From positions 744,001 to 808,000 of the forward strand of contig NZ_JADPMR010000001.1 in the NCBI RefSeq assembly GCF_015686695.1: DNA of 64,000 bases. Direction: 5' to 3'. The translations under genes and the position numbers were made by a program. Below, one piece after another: positions 44,704 to 53,043 of the stretch. Within the stretch, counting starts at the first letter, position 1, and each line of letters opens with the position of its first letter. The stretch is from Vibrio nitrifigilis (lineage in GTDB: Bacteria; Pseudomonadota; Gammaproteobacteria; Enterobacterales; Vibrionaceae). Under the pieces are notes generated by a model. The model made no database searches. It saw nothing but the letters and a program-made list of their open reading frames with translations, and had not been told where the DNA came from.

Positions 44704-45174
44704 ATGAGTCAGATGATGGAATTAGATAGAACAGATCGACACCTATTGTCGTTATTGCAAAGTAACAGCAATTTATCACTGAGCGAGTTAGCAGAAGCTG
44801 TAAACCTAACCACAACTCCTTGCTGGAAGCGATTGAAGAAGCTTGAAGAGAGTGGGGTTATTAAGAAACAGGTCGCTTTATTGGATGCAGATAAATTGAA
44901 CTTGTCATTTATAGCTTTTGTGATGGTTAAAACGAATGACCACTCACATGAGTGGTATCAAAACTTTGTCCGCGCTGTTGAAGAGTTTCCTGAGGTAATG
45001 GAGTTCTATCGCATGGCGGGTGAGTATGATTACATGATGAAAGTCATTACAAAAGATATGAATAAATTTGATCTTTTTTATAAAAAACTTGTTAATAGCA
45101 TCGATGGAATAAATAATGTTACCTCAACATTTTCAATGGAGTCATTAAAATATACAACGGAGCTCCCTATTTAA
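44704..45174 (+). CDS. Lrp/AsnC-family regulator
   Basis: 156 residues. An N-terminal helix-turn-helix (LDRTDRHLLSLLQSNSNLSL and SELAEAVNLTTTPCWKRLK) is followed by an RAM effector domain with HEWYQNFVRAVEEFPEVMEF and the conserved GEYDYMMKVI. The family forms octamers that respond to amino acids. No target gene adjoins it, so its regulon is unknown. Its ribosome binding site seems to come from the repeat that ends at 44699. Confidence 0.88.
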   Translation: MSQMMELDRTDRHLLSLLQSNSNLSLSELAEAVNLTTTPCWKRLKKLEESGVIKKQVALLDADKLNLSFIAFVMVKTNDHSHEWYQNFVRAVEEFPEVMEFYRMAGEYDYMMKVITKDMNKFDLFYKKLVNSIDGINNVTSTFSMESLKYTTELPI

Positions 45175-45414
45175 TATATTTTGATCTAAACATATAAATA
45201 TCTGATGGTTGTATTAATTGTTGTTATATTGATAAGGTATAAATACATTTATTAATAAAACTATTTGTTATTTTAAATTATTTTGTATTAGTTTATTCGT
45301 TGTATATAATGGCCGGCCATTGTGTCAGGTTGTTTATTCGCACGGATTACAATTCTTCCTTGTCCTCTTCATCAGCTCGGCATAATTCCTCTAATTATAA
45401 TTAAGGTTTAAAGT

Positions 45415-47337
45415 ATGTCGTTCATTATTTCTTGGTTCGAGAATCGTTCGGTAGGCTACAAGCTAGGTGTAGGGTTTGGTTTAGTCCTTATTCTTACTGT
45501 GGTGGTTGCGCTGGCCGGAGATTATAGCCTTCATATTGTAAAACAGCGCGGAAAAAAAGTATCCGCAGCACTAAGTATGAATCTTTTACTATCACAAGCT
45601 AAATTAAATTTTAATGACTATGTGATGAAAGATAGTGATAAAAACAAGCAAGCAACGTTAGATATCTTAGCTAAGTTGAAAAGTGAATTAGTGAATGAAC
45701 GTCAACTATACGTTGATCAAGAGGACCTTGATGAATTCGACCAGTCAATAAAAAATACCGATGTATTGGTTAATAATATCTATTTGCAAATTAAAAAGCT
45801 CAATGAAAAAAATAAATTAAAGCAAGATATTGATAGAAGTTATGTTAGTGGTGTGAAAGATGTCAAAGCGGCGTTTGAAGCTATATCTGCAAATGATAAA
45901 GCATTCACGAATAGTGAAATAGAACAAATCCGAACAATACTTTTTGACCTAAGCAGATATTTAAGCGAAACGGCTATTTTTGCTCATACGTCAGAGAAAA
46001 TTGACATTAGCAGCACACTTTTATTAGGTGAAAAAATTCAAGGGTTAATTAACGCTTTACCGAGTAGTGCGTTAAGCCTGTTCACTAATGACGGTATGAA
46101 ATCACAGATAGTTGCTTATCAAGAAAAAGTGCGCCGATTCGATAAACTCAATAGTGATTATCAAGTGGCATCGAAGGCAGTAGAGGATAAAGGGGGGCAA
46201 ATATTTTCTAGTCTAGGTCGTTTAATCGATAGCCAGAATAAAAAAACGGAACTTGATGGAACCAAAGCGATAGTGACCTCATCTGTTGTCACGGCTATTG
46301 CTGTGATTCTCGGTGCTATTGCTGCTTGGATTATTTGGCATATGATCACCAAGCCATTAAATGAGACAGTAAAAATTGCCCGCCGTATTGCCGATGGTGA
46401 TTTGACTCATACAGTATCGACAAAACGTAAAGATGAATTGGGACAGCTGCAAAGCACCATCGGGCATATGACTGAAATGTTGAACGGGCTAATCAGTGAA
46501 ATTTCTACTTTATCGGGTGAATTAAGTGCTGCCACATCGCAGTTCTCTAAATCTTCCAAAGATAATTCAGCACGTATGCAGAATCAGCAAAAAGAGAGTG
46601 AACAAGTCGCAACCGCGATGAATCAAATGAGTGCAACAGTCGCTGAAGTAGCAAAATATGCAGAGCAAGCTTCGCATGCGACACAAGAAGCAAGCACGAT
46701 TGTATTTGATGGCCATGAAATGGTGAACGATACCACGCGTCAAATGCGCTCTTTGGCTGAAAACGTCGAACGCAGTACTTTGTCTATGCATGAACTAAAA
46801 CAGCAAAGTGATGATGTGGGTAAAATATTGGATGTGATTAACGGCGTGGCTGAGCAAACTAACTTGTTGGCGCTGAATGCCGCGATTGAGGCCGCTCGGG
46901 CGGGGGAATCAGGTCGAGGGTTTGCCGTTGTGGCTGATGAAGTGCGCAATTTAGCGAGTCGAACTCACCACTCAATTCAAGAAATCGAAACCTTAATTGG
47001 TCGCTTGCAAGTCGGCGCGGATGAATCGTTACGTTCAATGGAAGAAAGCCAGCAATTCTCGCAAGTGACTATCTCTCGTGCTCAAGAATTACAACAAGCG
47101 TTTGAGCAAATTAGCGAAACAATTAAACGAGTGGAAGACATGAGCACTCAGATTGCGACCTCATCAGAAGAACAGAGCCTAGTATCGGATGATATCAGCC
47201 GCAGTATGGAACGAGTGAATGAGATCACTCAGCAAGTTGCGGAAGAGGCGCTAGAAGGTGAGCGCGGTATGGATTCATTGTTAAATCGTACACAAGATTT
47301 ACACGCGTTAACGGCGCGATTCAGTATTTCTGCTTAG
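45415..47337 (+). CDS. Methyl-accepting chemotaxis protein
   Basis: 640 residues. First membrane segment about 17-37, a mostly helical periplasmic region (about 38-285) without PAS or Cache landmarks, second membrane segment about 286-310, HAMP domain (KPLNETVKIARRIADGDL) and a long signalling coiled coil with the invariant hairpin EQTNLLALNAAIEAARAGE. It senses a periplasmic signal and controls CheA through CheW/CheV; ligand unknown. Single gene, with 240 bp of AT-rich DNA upstream. Confidence 0.92.
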   Translation: MSFIISWFENRSVGYKLGVGFGLVLILTVVVALAGDYSLHIVKQRGKKVSAALSMNLLLSQAKLNFNDYVMKDSDKNKQATLDILAKLKSELVNERQLYVDQEDLDEFDQSIKNTDVLVNNIYLQIKKLNEKNKLKQDIDRSYVSGVKDVKAAFEAISANDKAFTNSEIEQIRTILFDLSRYLSETAIFAHTSEKIDISSTLLLGEKIQGLINALPSSALSLFTNDGMKSQIVAYQEKVRRFDKLNSDYQVASKAVEDKGGQIFSSLGRLIDSQNKKTELDGTKAIVTSSVVTAIAVILGAIAAWIIWHMITKPLNETVKIARRIADGDLTHTVSTKRKDELGQLQSTIGHMTEMLNGLISEISTLSGELSAATSQFSKSSKDNSARMQNQQKESEQVATAMNQMSATVAEVAKYAEQASHATQEASTIVFDGHEMVNDTTRQMRSLAENVERSTLSMHELKQQSDDVGKILDVINGVAEQTNLLALNAAIEAARAGESGRGFAVVADEVRNLASRTHHSIQEIETLIGRLQVGADESLRSMEESQQFSQVTISRAQELQQAFEQISETIKRVEDMSTQIATSSEEQSLVSDDISRSMERVNEITQQVAEEALEGERGMDSLLNRTQDLHALTARFSISA

Positions 47338-47361
47338 TTCTAATATGCAAGCCCGCAATAA

Positions 47362-47627
47362 TATCCCCAAATGACCTCAAGATGCAGGATTCAGAGCTTC
47401 ATCAACGAGCCCAGGTCAAGCTCAATCACGGCAGGAATGGTTATTCCCTTTCAACGTGATTGAGCGCAGAAATAGGTTTGTTGATGAGCTCCCGAAAGGC
47501 GAGTTTTATTCGCTCCTAGGCTGTGTTACTGATTTTCAACGTAGAATGACTATGTCTTCAAATCAGTGCCTTGCCTAAGAGCGAAACCATTCTCGCTGAA
47601 ACAGCATCTTGAGGTTACTTGGGTATA
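47362..47627. repeat. Palindromic MITE-like element (266 bp) with 24-bp terminal inverted repeats
   Basis: The ends, TATCCCCAAATGACCTCAAG + ATGC and the inverse of GCATCTTGAGGTTACTTGGG + TATA, match at 21 of 24 positions. Inside are nested perfect arms: CATCAAC (47400-47406) with GTTGATG (47480-47486), CTCAATCACG (47421-47430) with CGTGATTGAG (47455-47464), and GGAAT (47434-47438) with ATTCC (47443-47447). It encodes nothing. It matches, from memory, a repeat dispersed in Vibrio intergenic regions, and a degenerate relative sits at 44637-44699. Confidence 0.8.
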
Positions 47628-47666
47628 ATAGCGGGCCTTTTATATCCAAATTAACTAAACAATGGT

Positions 47667-47780
47667 TTAGCCAAAAATCCAAGCGATTAGAAAAACGACA
47701 ACCAGTAAACCAGCAAATACTTTCAGTAATGGGCCGATTTCCGGAGTACCGCCTGCTGGTGGTTTGTTACAGCAGCTCAT
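47667..47780 (-). CDS. Small Cys-containing single-span membrane protein (37 aa)
   Basis: A 37-residue peptide beginning MSCCNKPPAGGTPEIGPLLK, followed by a hydrophobic segment (VFAGLLVVVFLIAWIFG). A very good ribosome binding site, TAAGGAGGAAGAGAT, precedes the ATG. The Cys-Cys at residues 3-4 and the Pro/Gly linker are unusual. No function is known to me. The overlapping plus-strand frame has no ribosome binding site and is not preferred. Confidence 0.7.
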   Translation of the reverse strand: MSCCNKPPAGGTPEIGPLLKVFAGLLVVVFLIAWIFG

Positions 47781-47870
47781 ATCTCTTCCTCCTTAAGTTT
47801 GTCACTGAATTCACTATAAAGCTTCCCCTTAGGGAAAGGTAAAGAGGTATAAGAGAACTTTTTTATCGAA

Positions 47871-48734
47871 TTACGTTTGCTTAAATCTCATCACGCCTTC
47901 TTGAACCGCAGAAGCGACTAAGGTGCCGTCTTGGCGATAAATCTCTCCACGAACAAGTCCCCGCCCATTTGAGGCAGTTGGGCTATCAATAGCAAACAGT
48001 AGCCATTCGTCCATTTTGAAAGGGCGATGGTACCAAATAGAATGATCGATTGTTGCCACCTGAAATTTTGGGGTCAGCAGTGAAACACCGTGTGGCTGTA
48101 GCGCTGTGACTAAAAAGCCCCAGTCAGATGCGTATCCGAGTAAATATTGGTGAATTAACTGGTCGTCGGGTAATTCACCCGTTGCGCGAATCCAAAGATA
48201 CTGTTTAGGCGCCATTTTTTCTGGCTTAATTGGATTTACGATATTCACAGGCCGCACTTCAATTGGGCGTTCACCACAAAATGTTGTTTTAAGTGGCTCG
48301 GGTAATAAGTGGGCAATCTGCGAGGCGATATCGCGTTCAGACGCTAAACTCTCCGGTTCAGGTACTTCAGGCATTGCAGATTGATGTTCAAACCCTTCAC
48401 TGATCTCTTGATACGATGCGGTTAGATAGAAAATAGGGCGATCATTTTGCATCGCTTTCACACGTCGAGTACTGAAGCTTCTTCCGTCACGCAGGCGCTC
48501 AACATCGTAATAGATAGGTTTGGATATATCACCTGGGTAGAGGAAATAGCTATGGAAGGAGTGAACGGTGCGAGTATTCTCTACCGTGTAACGTGCCGCT
48601 GACAATGCTTGGCCGATCACTTGACCGCCGTAAACCTGGGGCAAACCGAGATTTTCACTTTGACCTACGTAGGTGCCATTTTCGTGTGGCGTTAACTTCA
48701 GTAAGTCCAACAATTCTGAAAGGGCTTGGCTCAT
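47871..48734 (-). CDS. tesB: Acyl-CoA thioesterase II
   Basis: 287 residues, double hot-dog fold. MSQALSELLDLLKL at the start and YVGQSENLGLPQVYGGQVIGQ (split at GLP) match TesB. The later region has the catalytic Asp in YASDWGFL, the SIWYHRPF motif and the final Gln in SAVQEGVMRFKQ. It hydrolyses medium- and long-chain acyl-CoA to free acid and CoA in the cytosol. The atl gene is upstream, 65 bp away, in the same direction. Confidence 0.93.
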   Translation of the reverse strand: MSQALSELLDLLKLTPHENGTYVGQSENLGLPQVYGGQVIGQALSAARYTVENTRTVHSFHSYFLYPGDISKPIYYDVERLRDGRSFSTRRVKAMQNDRPIFYLTASYQEISEGFEHQSAMPEVPEPESLASERDIASQIAHLLPEPLKTTFCGERPIEVRPVNIVNPIKPEKMAPKQYLWIRATGELPDDQLIHQYLLGYASDWGFLVTALQPHGVSLLTPKFQVATIDHSIWYHRPFKMDEWLLFAIDSPTASNGRGLVRGEIYRQDGTLVASAVQEGVMRFKQT

Positions 48735-48799
48735 GAATAAGGAAATTCCTTTAAACTAACATTGTTAAACAGTACGTCACTCTATGCGATTTAAGCAAG

Positions 48800-49111
48800 T
48801 TAATCCTGATTTGGATCCCAGCGAAATCGCTTCAATGATATTTTTCCATCTGGCGAAACGTCGACCCCTTCTGCTAGAAGTTTCTCACGTTGACGTAAGA
48901 GATCGTCCCCTTTTAGAGAGATTCTCCCTTGGCTATTTACAACTCGGTACCATGGCAAAGTCGAGCCAACTGGTAAGTTAGACAAGGCTTTACCGACTTG
49001 TCGAGCATAACCGGGAAAGCCCGCCATTCGGGCAACCTCACCATAAGTGGTTATACTACCTTCGGGTATTCTCGCTATAACATAGAAGATATGTGCAAAA
49101 AATTGATCCAT
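48800..49111 (-). CDS. atl: Alkyltransferase-like DNA-damage sensor Atl
   Basis: 103 residues, the C-terminal domain of O6-alkylguanine transferases only. The active-site PCHRV is replaced by PWYRV (in LPWYRVVNSQGRISLKG), so it cannot accept an alkyl group. GSITTYGEVARMAGFPGYAR supplies the DNA-binding helix-turn-helix. Atl proteins bind alkylated guanine and channel it to nucleotide-excision repair. Confidence 0.92.
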   Translation of the reverse strand: MDQFFAHIFYVIARIPEGSITTYGEVARMAGFPGYARQVGKALSNLPVGSTLPWYRVVNSQGRISLKGDDLLRQREKLLAEGVDVSPDGKISLKRFRWDPNQD

Positions 49112-49164
49112 ACTAAAAAAGTCCTACTACGATTATTTACCAAGGAAAGGTACAGGGGATCAAA

Positions 49165-49914
49165 ATGGTATTTTCTATTCTTCAATTTGGAATGACAACC
49201 TTATTGGCGATTGTTTGTGCGAGAGCGATGGGGTTAAGCGGTAATGACATACCGTTTATTTCGTTATTGATTCCGGCTTTGTGGGTTTTACCACGAGGTG
49301 GAATATCAGGATTTGTTTTATTGGCATCGATGGCAGCGTATGGAATGACGCTCGCTTATCAACCCGCGTCTTTATCAGTGAGTGTTTGGGTGTTATTCCC
49401 ACTGCTGATGGTTGCGTTTTCACCGCGCAGCAATATTGGCGTCATTGCTTGTTGTGCGCTAATTACCATAACGCTTGAAGTGGGGATTATGGTGACTCAA
49501 TCGGCTGGGAAACTAGGCGGCACACCTTGGGTTACCGTGGTTCAATTGGTTTCTGTTTCGCTCATGTGGTGGGCTGCGCGCAGTTGGAAACCTAGAAAAG
49601 GTCACAGTTGGTGGACGCTTCTTTTAGTCGTACCTCTGTGGATGGCAGGCTTGGAATATTCCGCGCTCTTGTCATTAACAGTGGTGGGTATTATGGCTTC
49701 TATGGAAACGATTCGTTCAACATTTAAAGATACGGAATTTTGTTGGCACACGTTATTGTGTTGGACGTTACCTTCGGTTGGGTTTGCAACATTTGTACTA
49801 TCTCCCGATTTAGACGTACCCAATCCCGTGTTTGTGGTTTGGATGTGCTTACTGGTTACCGCATGGATGACAGATTATATTTTGCGAAGTAATGAAGAAC
49901 AGATGGAACAATAA
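49165..49914 (+). CDS. Polytopic membrane protein of unknown function
   Basis: 249 residues with seven or eight hydrophobic segments and a charged C-terminal tail (RSNEEQMEQ). The start ATG follows GGGGATCAAA. I do not recognise the family. Trp- and Val-rich composition (VSVSLMWWAARSWKPRKG) suggests a typical inner-membrane protein. It diverges from atl, 53 bp apart, and lies 145 bp before the diguanylate cyclase gene in the same direction; the functional link is unknown. Confidence 0.75.
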   Translation: MVFSILQFGMTTLLAIVCARAMGLSGNDIPFISLLIPALWVLPRGGISGFVLLASMAAYGMTLAYQPASLSVSVWVLFPLLMVAFSPRSNIGVIACCALITITLEVGIMVTQSAGKLGGTPWVTVVQLVSVSLMWWAARSWKPRKGHSWWTLLLVVPLWMAGLEYSALLSLTVVGIMASMETIRSTFKDTEFCWHTLLCWTLPSVGFATFVLSPDLDVPNPVFVVWMCLLVTAWMTDYILRSNEEQMEQ

Positions 49915-50059
49915 ACAAAATACATTGTTGCGTGAAATCGATTTCTTGCAAATAAGTGTAAAAAATTAATGATATGGGCGTGTTTAGTTTAGGTATTGCT
50001 GAGATGTTTCTATATAATGCATTCACAATATACTGATAACAAAATAAACAACAACGTCC

Positions 50060-52033
50060 ATGCATTATAAACTGATCCTTAGCGGTTGGTTGCTTGTACT
50101 TTTGTGTTCGTTCCAAGTACACGCCGATATTACGCCTAATCAAAAAAGTTACACCGTTGCTTCTCAATCTGATGATGTCGTTGCGCGCATTATGTTCGAC
50201 GCAATAGCCCATCAGTTTAATCTTGATATTCGCTTCAAAACGTACACCAGTTTTGAAGCGATGCTGCATTCTGTTCAGGTTGGAGACAGTGATTTTGCTG
50301 CGAATGTGACATTCACGCAGCAGCGCGCGAAAGTATTCGACTTTTCTAGCCCAACTAACATTGACTATACCTATTTGTTTAGCCGCGAGTTTCGTCCGTT
50401 AGAGACGATGAAAAGCATAGCTGTGCCTGAAAAATCTGTCTATGACGAACGTTTAAAATCAACATTTCCATTTATACATATCAAATACTTCCATGGCATA
50501 TTTGAAGCGCAGAAGTTATTAAATTCTGGCAGTGTTGATGGTGTAATTGGTCCGATAAATAGCCTCAAGCCAATGTTAAAACACGGCTACAGTGCGCAAT
50601 TAGTGAATAAAGAACTTCATGTTCAACCTGTGTCGATTATCGCGACCAAAGGTAAACATCAAGAAATGTTAAAAGTGATGGAGCATTTCCTTTATTCTTC
50701 GGAGTCTCAAGAAATATTGCGTCATACCGTGCGTAATTATCAGTTTGAATTACGCCGAAAAGCACTGCGTCAAGCTGTTAATGAAAGTGGTTTGGATTTA
50801 CAGCTGCCACTTAAAGTTAAGTTTGAAAATTTACCACAGTATGCCACTTATCATAGTAACGGTAATGTCGAAGGTATCAGTGCTGATGTCGTCATGAAGG
50901 CGTGTGATGTGCTGCTGATAAGGTGTGAAATCATTAGTAAACCATCAGAAAGTTGGGCAAGTATGTTCAACGATCTACGTAATAATAAAATCGATATATT
51001 GGCGCCTATTACCGTTTCGCAGCAGCGTAAAAGCATCGTGAATTTTAGCGATAGTTATTATCATCCTAAGGCATTACTGATTAAGCGCGAAGGATATAAA
51101 GAAGGTACATATAAAGATATTTCTGAACTGATCTCTGAACGTATCGGAGTCATCAAAGAAGATTATTTTGAGGAAATGTTGCATCAAATGTTGCCTCATA
51201 AATCTTTGGTGCGTTTTACCTCTCAGAAAAAACAGATCCAAGCGCTGCTTGATGGCGATGTTGATTATATCGTTTTAACTGAGGCGAACTTTTCTGAAGT
51301 GCTGCGTGAATCACCGAAAATATTGCCACTAGAAGTGGATAAATTAATCGGTCAATTTAGCCAGTTTGATATTGCTGTCGGTTTTACTAAAAATGACAGA
51401 GGCGCTAAATTATCGAAACTGTTTTCACAAGCAATTCAAATTATCGATACCTCTAGAATTGTTGCCAAATACGATTTTCGACCGGATTGGCGTTCTAATC
51501 TTGCACTGCAAAAACATTACCAAAAAAATGATCAAATAAATTTAGTAATGGTGGTTATTTTACTTATTGTTACGGGGTATTTGATTCAGCGCCAATTCAT
51601 CATGGATTCCTTAACAAAATTACGTAACCGTAATAGTTTGTGTCGCCGTTTTGCAAAAGGTGTTTCTAAAGATATCAGTATTGTTTATGTTGAAATTGAG
51701 CAATTTAAGAAAATTAATGAGACATATGGTTTTGAAGTGGGTGATAAGGTACTGAAAGAACTGGCTAAAAGGATGAAGAAAAATTGGCCAGGTCACTGTT
51801 ACCGGTTTAGCGGTGATGAATTTGTTGCAGTCGATGTTATTAGTCCTGATAACGTGAACACTTTTATAGAACGCATTGAGAACTTTATTTATGTTGATTC
51901 AGAACGAGAGCAAAGTTTTCCTGTGACGTTGTCTCTGGGAGCGTCGTTTAGCCGCAAGAAAACGATACCACTAAAAGAAGTCTTAGGGGAAATATACGCT
52001 GATATGGCTCAAGGGTGGTCGGGCAATCACTAA
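50060..52033 (+). CDS. Diguanylate cyclase with two periplasmic solute-binding domains
   Basis: 657 residues. Signal peptide (to about residue 22), two SBP_bac_3-type domains in the periplasm (about 28-240 and 260-485), one membrane segment (about 493-511) and a GGDEF domain from about 515. The active-site loop is SGDEF (S584-F588), a variant that often retains activity. LTKLRNRNSLCRRF begins the catalytic domain. It is predicted to make c-di-GMP in response to a small periplasmic ligand. The tandem binding domains resemble sensor proteins such as BvgS-type receptors. Confidence 0.88.
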   Translation: MHYKLILSGWLLVLLCSFQVHADITPNQKSYTVASQSDDVVARIMFDAIAHQFNLDIRFKTYTSFEAMLHSVQVGDSDFAANVTFTQQRAKVFDFSSPTNIDYTYLFSREFRPLETMKSIAVPEKSVYDERLKSTFPFIHIKYFHGIFEAQKLLNSGSVDGVIGPINSLKPMLKHGYSAQLVNKELHVQPVSIIATKGKHQEMLKVMEHFLYSSESQEILRHTVRNYQFELRRKALRQAVNESGLDLQLPLKVKFENLPQYATYHSNGNVEGISADVVMKACDVLLIRCEIISKPSESWASMFNDLRNNKIDILAPITVSQQRKSIVNFSDSYYHPKALLIKREGYKEGTYKDISELISERIGVIKEDYFEEMLHQMLPHKSLVRFTSQKKQIQALLDGDVDYIVLTEANFSEVLRESPKILPLEVDKLIGQFSQFDIAVGFTKNDRGAKLSKLFSQAIQIIDTSRIVAKYDFRPDWRSNLALQKHYQKNDQINLVMVVILLIVTGYLIQRQFIMDSLTKLRNRNSLCRRFAKGVSKDISIVYVEIEQFKKINETYGFEVGDKVLKELAKRMKKNWPGHCYRFSGDEFVAVDVISPDNVNTFIERIENFIYVDSEREQSFPVTLSLGASFSRKKTIPLKEVLGEIYADMAQGWSGNH

Positions 52034-52120
52034 ATATCACGATTGGCGTTGGTATTTTCAGCGGGTTGTTTAAATGCTAAGCATTTGAATCGCAAACCCT
52101 GTAAATTCTTTGTGATAGGG

Positions 52121-52149
52121 TTGCATTCAGTCATGGGATGATTGATAAT
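52121..52149 (+). promoter_or_regulatory. Predicted ffs promoter
   Basis: TTGCAT (52121-52126) and GATAAT (52144-52149) with a 17-base spacer. Initiation near 52156 would give a 5' leader of about 35 nt before the mature SRP RNA end, in line with a precursor trimmed by RNase P. Confidence 0.65.
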
Positions 52150-52192
52150 CCTCATCACTCTTCGGTAACCGAAAAATACTGAAGTGACCTAT

Positions 52193-52300
52193 GGAGGCTC
52201 TGGTCCTCCCGCAACACTAGTTCGTAAACCTGGTCAGGTCCGGAAGGAAGCAGCCACAGCGAATGACGTGTGTGCCGGGATGTGGCTGGGGCCTCCACCC
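52193..52300 (+). ncRNA. ffs: 4.5S signal recognition particle RNA
   Basis: About 108 nt. The apical domain has the universally conserved GGTCAGGTCCGGAAGGAAGC (52233-52252), with the GGAA tetraloop and Ffh-binding asymmetric loops, and the following AGCAG. The 5' GGAGGCTC and 3' GGGGCCTCC segments pair to close the hairpin. It forms the SRP with Ffh. The gene is intact although a transposon starts about 10 bp after it; this is the attachment site used by the element. Confidence 0.95.
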
Positions 52301-52302
52301 AT

Positions 52303-52307
52303 TTTGG
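52303..52307 (+). other. Predicted 5-bp target-site duplication (left copy)
   Basis: TTTGG directly before the transposon TGT terminus. Tn7-type transposition makes a 5-bp duplication; the second copy should sit beyond the far end of the element, outside this window. Not verifiable here. Confidence 0.4.
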
Positions 52308-52374
52308 TGTCGCTGAAAGCATAAAGTGTCCAATTAAAAGCATAAGCTGTCCTTTTAAAACTCATAAAGTGTCC
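52308..52374 (+). mobile_element. Tn7-like transposon end with three TnsB-type binding repeats
   Basis: The end starts TGTCGCTGAAAGC. Three copies of (G)CATAA(A/G)(G/C)TGTCC follow at 52319-52331, 52340-52352 and 52363-52374, spaced 21 and 22 bp, i.e. two helical turns. The architecture (terminal TGT, then CATAAAGTG-like sites) is the same as I recall for I-F3-type Tn7 elements. A fourth, inverted, near-match GGACAAGTTATG (52410-52421) overlaps the tnsA ribosome binding site and start codon. This is the tnsA-proximal (right-type) end. Confidence 0.82.
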
Positions 52375-52418
52375 TAAACTTAATTTGGTTGTTTTATTAC
52401 AACGTTAAGGGACAAGTT

Positions 52419-53042
52419 ATGTACGTTCGAAATCTCCGCAAACCATCTGCAACAAAAAATGTGTACAAGTTTTCGAGTTCTAAAAACCGAAGTGTCATTT
52501 TGTGTGAAAGTTCTTTAGAACGAGATTGTTGTTACCATCTCGAATACTCAAAGGACGTTATTTCATTCCAATCACAACCCGAAGGCTTCTATTATTCTTC
52601 AGGTAACAAACGTTGTCCCTATACTCCTGATTTTCTCGTCCGAAACCAAGATGGTTCAGAGTATTACCTTGAAGTCAAACCTCTCGCTAAAACCTTTTCT
52701 GAAGATTTCAAACGTTCCTTCGCTCTAAAGCGTATCGCAGCACAGCATCAAGGAAAACCATTGGTATTAGTCACAGATAAGCAGATACGTAATGGAGTGT
52801 ATCTAGAAAACCTTAACTTAATACATCGATATAGTGGGCTAGTGGATTTCAGCTTGTCCTCAACAAAAATTGTTGAGGAGTTGAGTGTTGCAGGAAGAAT
52901 GTGTATTCGTTCGCTGGCGTATAACCTGAAACTATCGATTGGTGAAGTGATAGCAGTCGTCTTTCGTTTAATTGGATTAGGCAGAGTTAATGTGCCTTTA
53001 GATTCTGCAATTAATGAGATGTCTGTGATCTCGGTGAATTGA
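52419..53042 (+). CDS. tnsA: TnsA endonuclease of Tn7-like transposon
   Basis: 207 residues from ATG 52419, which has AAGG at 52407-52410; a TTG at 52389 is in frame but would overlap the transposon end region. It belongs to the PD-(D/E)xK nucleases: E34 (in SSLERD), D71 (in YTPDF) and K87 (in LEVKP) are the expected catalytic residues. TnsA cuts the 5' ends at the transposon while TnsB cuts the 3' ends, giving cut-and-paste excision. It is shorter than Tn7 TnsA (273) and of the size seen in I-F3-type elements. tnsB follows one base after the stop. Confidence 0.92.
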   Translation: MYVRNLRKPSATKNVYKFSSSKNRSVILCESSLERDCCYHLEYSKDVISFQSQPEGFYYSSGNKRCPYTPDFLVRNQDGSEYYLEVKPLAKTFSEDFKRSFALKRIAAQHQGKPLVLVTDKQIRNGVYLENLNLIHRYSGLVDFSLSSTKIVEELSVAGRMCIRSLAYNLKLSIGEVIAVVFRLIGLGRVNVPLDSAINEMSVISVN

Positions 53043-53043
53043 A

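Noticed and set aside
47609..47842. 77-residue plus-strand frame after the MITE
   Set aside because: It overlaps the well-marked 37-residue minus-strand gene and part of the repeat end, with no ribosome binding site.
52155..52343. 62-residue minus-strand frame covering ffs
   Set aside because: It runs through the SRP RNA and the transposon boundary; the sequence is explained by ffs.
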